This document shows positions 7,651 to 11,009 of a stretch of 11,009 bases of DNA, piece after piece (within the stretch, counting starts at the first letter, position 1; each line of letters starts with the position of its first letter). This DNA is from Actinomycetota bacterium (lineage in GTDB: Bacteria > Actinomycetota > Thermoleophilia > Solirubrobacterales > 70-9), in NCBI GenBank assembly GCA_005884305.1, contig VAYL01000160.1, positions 2,471-13,479 of the forward strand, in the 5' to 3' direction. The notes below the pieces were generated by a model. The model made no database searches, had not been told where the DNA came from, and saw only the letters and a list, made by a program, of their open reading frames with translations. A program made the translations under genes and the position numbers.

Positions 7651-10098
7651 CTAGCCGCCGCCGGGGCCGCTGACCGCCTCGATCCAATCCCACGGCTTGC
7701 CACAGAGCTGGTCGGCCTGGTTCACGGGGAAGTAGGAGATCCTCGTGTTGGCCGCATCCTGATCGGTGAGCGCGAGTGGGCCGATGGACTGCGCGGTGCC
7801 GCCGCTGCCCGGGTGCAGGTCGGAGCCGTGGAAGGTGAGCGAGACGGTGTGAGCGCCCGCCGTCAGGTTCGCGGCGCCGAGCGGCACGTATTCGCCGTAG
7901 TTGTTCAGGTCATGCCGCACCGAGCTCACGGACCGGCCGTCGACGGACACTTCAACCTCCGGGCGAACCGAGCCGCCCAGATAGATCGAATAGTCGCCCG
8001 GTTGCGGAATCTGGACCTTGGCGGTCAGGGTTCCGGGGGTTCGCGGCAGCAAGGCGGACTGATACTGCGACGAGTCCCACGCCGCCGGGTGCTGAGTATC
8101 CGTGAGCGGGATCACCACGTCCGGGTCGCGGCTGACAGCCGCGAGCATGCCACCGGACCCAGCCTTGCGCGCCAGGCGGTGAACCTGAGAGCACTTCGGC
8201 ACGCCGGCCGGATCGGTCACCGTGCCCAGTCCGAGGTGGTCGGCGATGAACCGGGTCGATTCGGCCGGCCGCTGCCACGCGTCGTAGTACTTGCCCTCGT
8301 AGATGAGCCGGTACGGCGACGGGGGCCGGCTCCCCCCGGGTCCCCGGCGCAGGATCAGGTTCCGGTAGGTCAGGATCGCTCCCAGGTCGAACTGATCGAT
8401 GTCCGCCGTAAAGCCCTTCCGCAGGCTGCAGGAGCCGTCCCCGGAGCGGATGGCTATCGATGCGCATGGGCCTTTGCCGGTAACCAGGGGAACCACGCGG
8501 CGGCGGAGCTCGGAGGCACCCTCGGGGGCGGCGTCGCGGAGGAAGTGGCGCACGCCGTAGGGCTGGTACTCGGTCATCAGCGTCGGCCCCTTGTCCTCGA
8601 TGATCCCGGCGATCGTCTCCAGCTCCGCGAGCTGGGCGCGCGGGGCGAGGCTCACGTCCCTGTACGCGAGGGCATTCGACCACAGCACGCCAACGGTCAC
8701 GACCGCGACCAGGACGCCGCCCTCGATATGGCGGCGTCGGGCGAACAGGGCGGCTCCCCCGGCGGCAGCCATCAGCGGGATCGCCGGCGACGCCGTCGCG
8801 AGCGCCTTGCCTCCCACCCATGGAGAGCCAATGCCGAAGATCGCGAGCGCGGCAACGAGCGCGGCACCGAGGTATATAAGGATCGCCCAGGAGCGCGCCC
8901 TGACGGCGAGAAGAATTCCGATCACCGCCGCGAGCGCCACCAGGCCGATCAGCACGTACGTCGTGACGAGATCCCCGGGGTCGACCCGGAAGTCGCCGGT
9001 GGGCCACACGCCGAACAGCTGCACCCCGTTCAGGGGGTGATAGAGGTTGCCCAGCGCGGTCTCGCTCGTGAGCGGCGAGGACGTCGGCGGCAGGAGCCCG
9101 CCCGGGATGATCACGGGCAGGCACATCACCAGCACGGCCCCCGCGAAGATCACGGCTCTCACGGCCGCGGCTTGGCCGCCCAGCGTCCGGATCAAGACCA
9201 CCAGGAGGACCGCTAGGATCGGCGCCAGCCAGAGCCCACCACCACCGCTGAGAATTCCGATCAGGGCCGCGCTCATGATCGCGAGGGGAACAAGCGGCCG
9301 CGACGACTGCCATTCCCGGATTGCGAACGCCGCAACGCCCGCGATCGAGACGAGGAACGCCGCCGCGGCCATCTCCTTGATGCCTCCCCAGAGGTAGTAG
9401 CCGAACAGGAGCGCCGACTGTGCGGCGAGGAACGCGGCGACCGCGCGAAGCCAGGCCGGCTTCACGAGGGGCTCGGTCACCGACCATGCGCCGAGCGCCA
9501 CCAGCGCGCCCATGTAGGCCATGTAGGGCTGGATCACCCAGGCGACGTCCTGGCCGACGAGCGCCCGCCCCACCCCCAGCGGCAGGAAGACGCCGACCGG
9601 ATAGCCCGATCCCAGGTTGAAGGCGAGCGTCGCCTCATACGTCGACGGCGGCAGCCCCGAGAGGCTGCGGCCATGCTCCATCACGCGGTCCGTCAGGGCC
9701 ATCCAGGTGGCCGTGTCGTCGAGCTTGATGTAGCCGGCGAACGTCGCCTGGCCCGAGAGGACGATCGGCGCCGCGTAGATCGCGAAGACCGCCACCGCGG
9801 CGCTCACCGCCCACCAGGCGACTCCCCGGTCGAGCGACGTCAGCGACAGCCCGAATCCGATGGCCGCGAGCGCGACCGTCACCGGAGTCGTCAGCTCCGC
9901 CAGCCGGCCGTCCAGGGTGAAGAACTGCGCCACGACGATGATCAGCGCCATCCCGATCGCCGGAAGGAGTGCACCGGGAAGGTCGATCCCGGAGATTCGC
10001 TCGACGAGCAGACCGCACCCCAGCGCGAGCGCCGTCAGGACGAGCGGGAACAGGAACCAGGTGATGAGCAGCGTCAACGCGTGGTTAGCGTCGGGCAA
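7651..10098 (-). CDS. Large polytopic membrane protein with C-terminal beta-rich domain, GT-C glycosyltransferase-like
   Basis: This 815-residue protein has roughly 12 hydrophobic segments in residues 8-475, followed by a soluble part (about 485-815) presumably outside the membrane. The first extracytoplasmic loop after the fourth helix carries KLDDTATW (125-132), with paired aspartates where GT-C glycosyltransferases keep their catalytic acid. The soluble part has a YEGKYYDAW segment (600-608). A predicted beta-sandwich at about 690-775 (GDYSIYLGGSVRPEVEVSVDGR...) resembles carbohydrate-binding-type domains. Together this suggests lipid-linked sugar transfer to a cell-envelope polymer, but that is inferred from architecture. 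The start is TTG at 10098, directly abutting the TGA of the lytic transglycosylase gene, so translation is likely coupled. I recall similar uncharacterised proteins in Thermoleophilia. Confidence 0.8.
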   Translation of the reverse strand: MPDANHALTLLITWFLFPLVLTALALGCGLLVERISGIDLPGALLPAIGMALIIVVAQFFTLDGRLAELTTPVTVALAAIGFGLSLTSLDRGVAWWAVSAAVAVFAIYAAPIVLSGQATFAGYIKLDDTATWMALTDRVMEHGRSLSGLPPSTYEATLAFNLGSGYPVGVFLPLGVGRALVGQDVAWVIQPYMAYMGALVALGAWSVTEPLVKPAWLRAVAAFLAAQSALLFGYYLWGGIKEMAAAAFLVSIAGVAAFAIREWQSSRPLVPLAIMSAALIGILSGGGGLWLAPILAVLLVVLIRTLGGQAAAVRAVIFAGAVLVMCLPVIIPGGLLPPTSSPLTSETALGNLYHPLNGVQLFGVWPTGDFRVDPGDLVTTYVLIGLVALAAVIGILLAVRARSWAILIYLGAALVAALAIFGIGSPWVGGKALATASPAIPLMAAAGGAALFARRRHIEGGVLVAVVTVGVLWSNALAYRDVSLAPRAQLAELETIAGIIEDKGPTLMTEYQPYGVRHFLRDAAPEGASELRRRVVPLVTGKGPCASIAIRSGDGSCSLRKGFTADIDQFDLGAILTYRNLILRRGPGGSRPPSPYRLIYEGKYYDAWQRPAESTRFIADHLGLGTVTDPAGVPKCSQVHRLARKAGSGGMLAAVSRDPDVVIPLTDTQHPAAWDSSQYQSALLPRTPGTLTAKVQIPQPGDYSIYLGGSVRPEVEVSVDGRSVSSVRHDLNNYGEYVPLGAANLTAGAHTVSLTFHGSDLHPGSGGTAQSIGPLALTDQDAANTRISYFPVNQADQLCGKPWDWIEAVSGPGGG

Positions 10099-10722
10099 TC
10101 ATCTGCCGATACCGAGGTCCTCGGCGTACTTGTCCCGATACTCCTGCCGCTTGTCGAGCACCTCCTCGACGTAGCCCTGCGTCTCGGTGAACCGGATGTC
10201 CTCAAGTCCGAGGTCGGCGCCTCCCCACTTGTCGACGTTGCCCGTGCCGGCGTTGTATGCGGCCAGGGCGGCCACCTCGTTCTGGTCGTAGCGGTCGAGC
10301 AGATATCGCAGGTAGTAGCAGCCGTAGCGGATGTTGATCTCGGGGTCCGAGAGGTCGGACATAACGAACGTCGTCCCCCCGCTGAGGCGCTCGATCACGC
10401 GCGCGGTCTGCGGCGTGATCTGCATGAGACCGAGCGCCCCGGCATGTGACTCCTGGTCGCGGAACCGGGACTCGGCGTAGATCACCGCGGCGATCATCGC
10501 CGGGTCGAGGTCCTTCTCGGCGGCCTGCTGGCGAATGATGTCGTCGTGCTGGAGCGGGAGCGTCAGCTCCCGGATCGCCTTCTGCACGTCGATCCGGCTG
10601 ATCCCGATCGCGAGTCCAATACCCAGCACCACTGCGACCGCGAGCCATGCCCCGCGACGGCGACGTGTCTGCGCTCGGGTAGGGCGCCGGGCGCTGCGAG
10701 TGGCCGACTTGGCCGGGCTCAT
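10099..10722 (-). CDS. Lytic transglycosylase, SLT domain (GH23-like), membrane-anchored
   Basis: This 207-residue protein cleaves the glycan strands of peptidoglycan, leaving 1,6-anhydro-muramic ends. A basic N-terminus (residues 1-23) and a single hydrophobic segment (about 24-42) anchor it with the domain outside. The SLT domain spans about 58-190: IYAESRF with catalytic E84, GALGLMQITPQTA from residue 95, then YLRYLLDRY and LAAYNAGTGNV (153-163). These are the canonical ESR / GLMQI / AYNAG motifs of Slt70/MltE-type enzymes. The size is typical of single-domain actinobacterial members. The ATG start overlaps the coaE stop (ATGA), and its own stop abuts the start of the membrane-protein gene, so all three are probably one operon. 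Confidence 0.94.
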   Translation of the reverse strand: MSPAKSATRSARRPTRAQTRRRRGAWLAVAVVLGIGLAIGISRIDVQKAIRELTLPLQHDDIIRQQAAEKDLDPAMIAAVIYAESRFRDQESHAGALGLMQITPQTARVIERLSGGTTFVMSDLSDPEINIRYGCYYLRYLLDRYDQNEVAALAAYNAGTGNVDKWGGADLGLEDIRFTETQGYVEEVLDKRQEYRDKYAEDLGIGR

Positions 10723-11009
10723 CGCCGCGCTCGAGACGGTCCGGACAGGAGCTCCATCACCTCGGCCACGCGGCGGTCGAGATCCTCGAGCGAGCCATCG
10801 TTAGTGATCACTTGGTCAGCGCGCGCGGCCTTCTCCGCCTGCGGGAGCTGCCGCTCGCTTCGGGCCTCGAGCAAATCGGTGCCACGCAGGCCCGCTCGGC
10901 TTGCCCGGGTCTCATCATCCGCCACGACCGCCACCGTCGAGTCGAACGCATCCTCCATCGCGGTCTCGAAGAGCAGCGGAACCTCGACCACCGCGAGCGG
11001 GACATCGGA
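10719..11009 (-). CDS. coaE: Dephospho-CoA kinase, C-terminal half (partial at right edge)
   Basis: CoaE catalyses the last step of coenzyme A synthesis, the ATP-dependent phosphorylation of the ribose 3'-hydroxyl of dephospho-CoA in the cytosol. The 96 residues visible include VVEVPLLFET (the conserved PLLFE motif), a VAVVADDETRASR segment, RSERQLPQAEKAARAD matching the family's R..Q...EK...AD lid/C-terminal motif, and NDGSLEDLDRRVAEV near the end. The full protein is about 200 residues, so the N-terminal half with the P-loop lies beyond the window. The stop TGA at 10719-10721 overlaps the ATG of the lytic transglycosylase gene by the ATGA arrangement. In many actinobacteria coaE lies near uvrB and uvrA, as here. 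Confidence 0.93.
   Translation of the reverse strand, partial: SDVPLAVVEVPLLFETAMEDAFDSTVAVVADDETRASRAGLRGTDLLEARSERQLPQAEKAARADQVITNDGSLEDLDRRVAEVMELLSGPSRARR

Noticed and set aside
7600..9216. 538-codon plus-strand open frame opposite the membrane protein
   Set aside because: It is a shadow frame full of R, G, H and Q with no hydrophobic or catalytic pattern, whereas the opposite strand has regular membrane segments.

Overview
The window is a GC-rich bacterial chromosome segment with tightly packed genes and frequent GTG/TTG starts. Gene content and protein style suggest an actinobacterium. The class Thermoleophilia (Solirubrobacterales/Gaiellales-like) is my best guess, mainly from the large membrane protein with a C-terminal beta-rich domain and from the short C-terminal module of the coiled-coil protein. 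This placement is inference from recognition, not from a search.

Layout, left to right. (1) Positions 1-2978, minus strand: uvrA, running off the left edge close to its C-terminus. The reading frame is broken near 2310-2325, where about 15 conserved codons appear to be missing, so the locus reads as a 224-codon 5' part and a 770-codon 3' part with an overlapping restart codon. (2) 2979-3166: a 188-bp intergenic region holding a LexA/SOS-type box, a -10 element for uvrA and two strong inverted repeats. (3) 3167-4363, minus: an MFS transporter. (4) 4393-4839, plus: a VOC (glyoxalase-fold) protein, divergent from the transporter across only 29 bp. (5) 4849-5442, minus: an unrecognised protein made of a coiled coil, a Pro-Glu-Thr-rich linker and a small conserved-looking tail. 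(6) 5482-7482, minus: uvrB, intact. (7) 7483-7650: a 168-bp intergenic region with hairpins and the uvrB promoter. (8) 7651-11009, minus: a compact operon coaE (partial) - lytic transglycosylase - 815-residue polytopic membrane protein, joined by a 4-bp ATGA overlap and a TGA/TTG abutment.

Functionally, uvrA and uvrB supply the damage-recognition and loading subunits of nucleotide excision repair, and only uvrA has a recognisable SOS box. The right-hand operon pairs coenzyme A synthesis with two envelope proteins. Four genes have TANNNT -10 elements 6-11 nt before the start codon and no usable upstream leader, which suggests leaderless or nearly leaderless transcription.

I see no tRNA, rRNA, CRISPR array, insertion sequence or phage gene, and no gene-free stretch longer than 300 bases. 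I did not find a convincing new multi-gene system. The strongest oddities are the broken uvrA, its SOS box, and the repeated leaderless promoter geometry.
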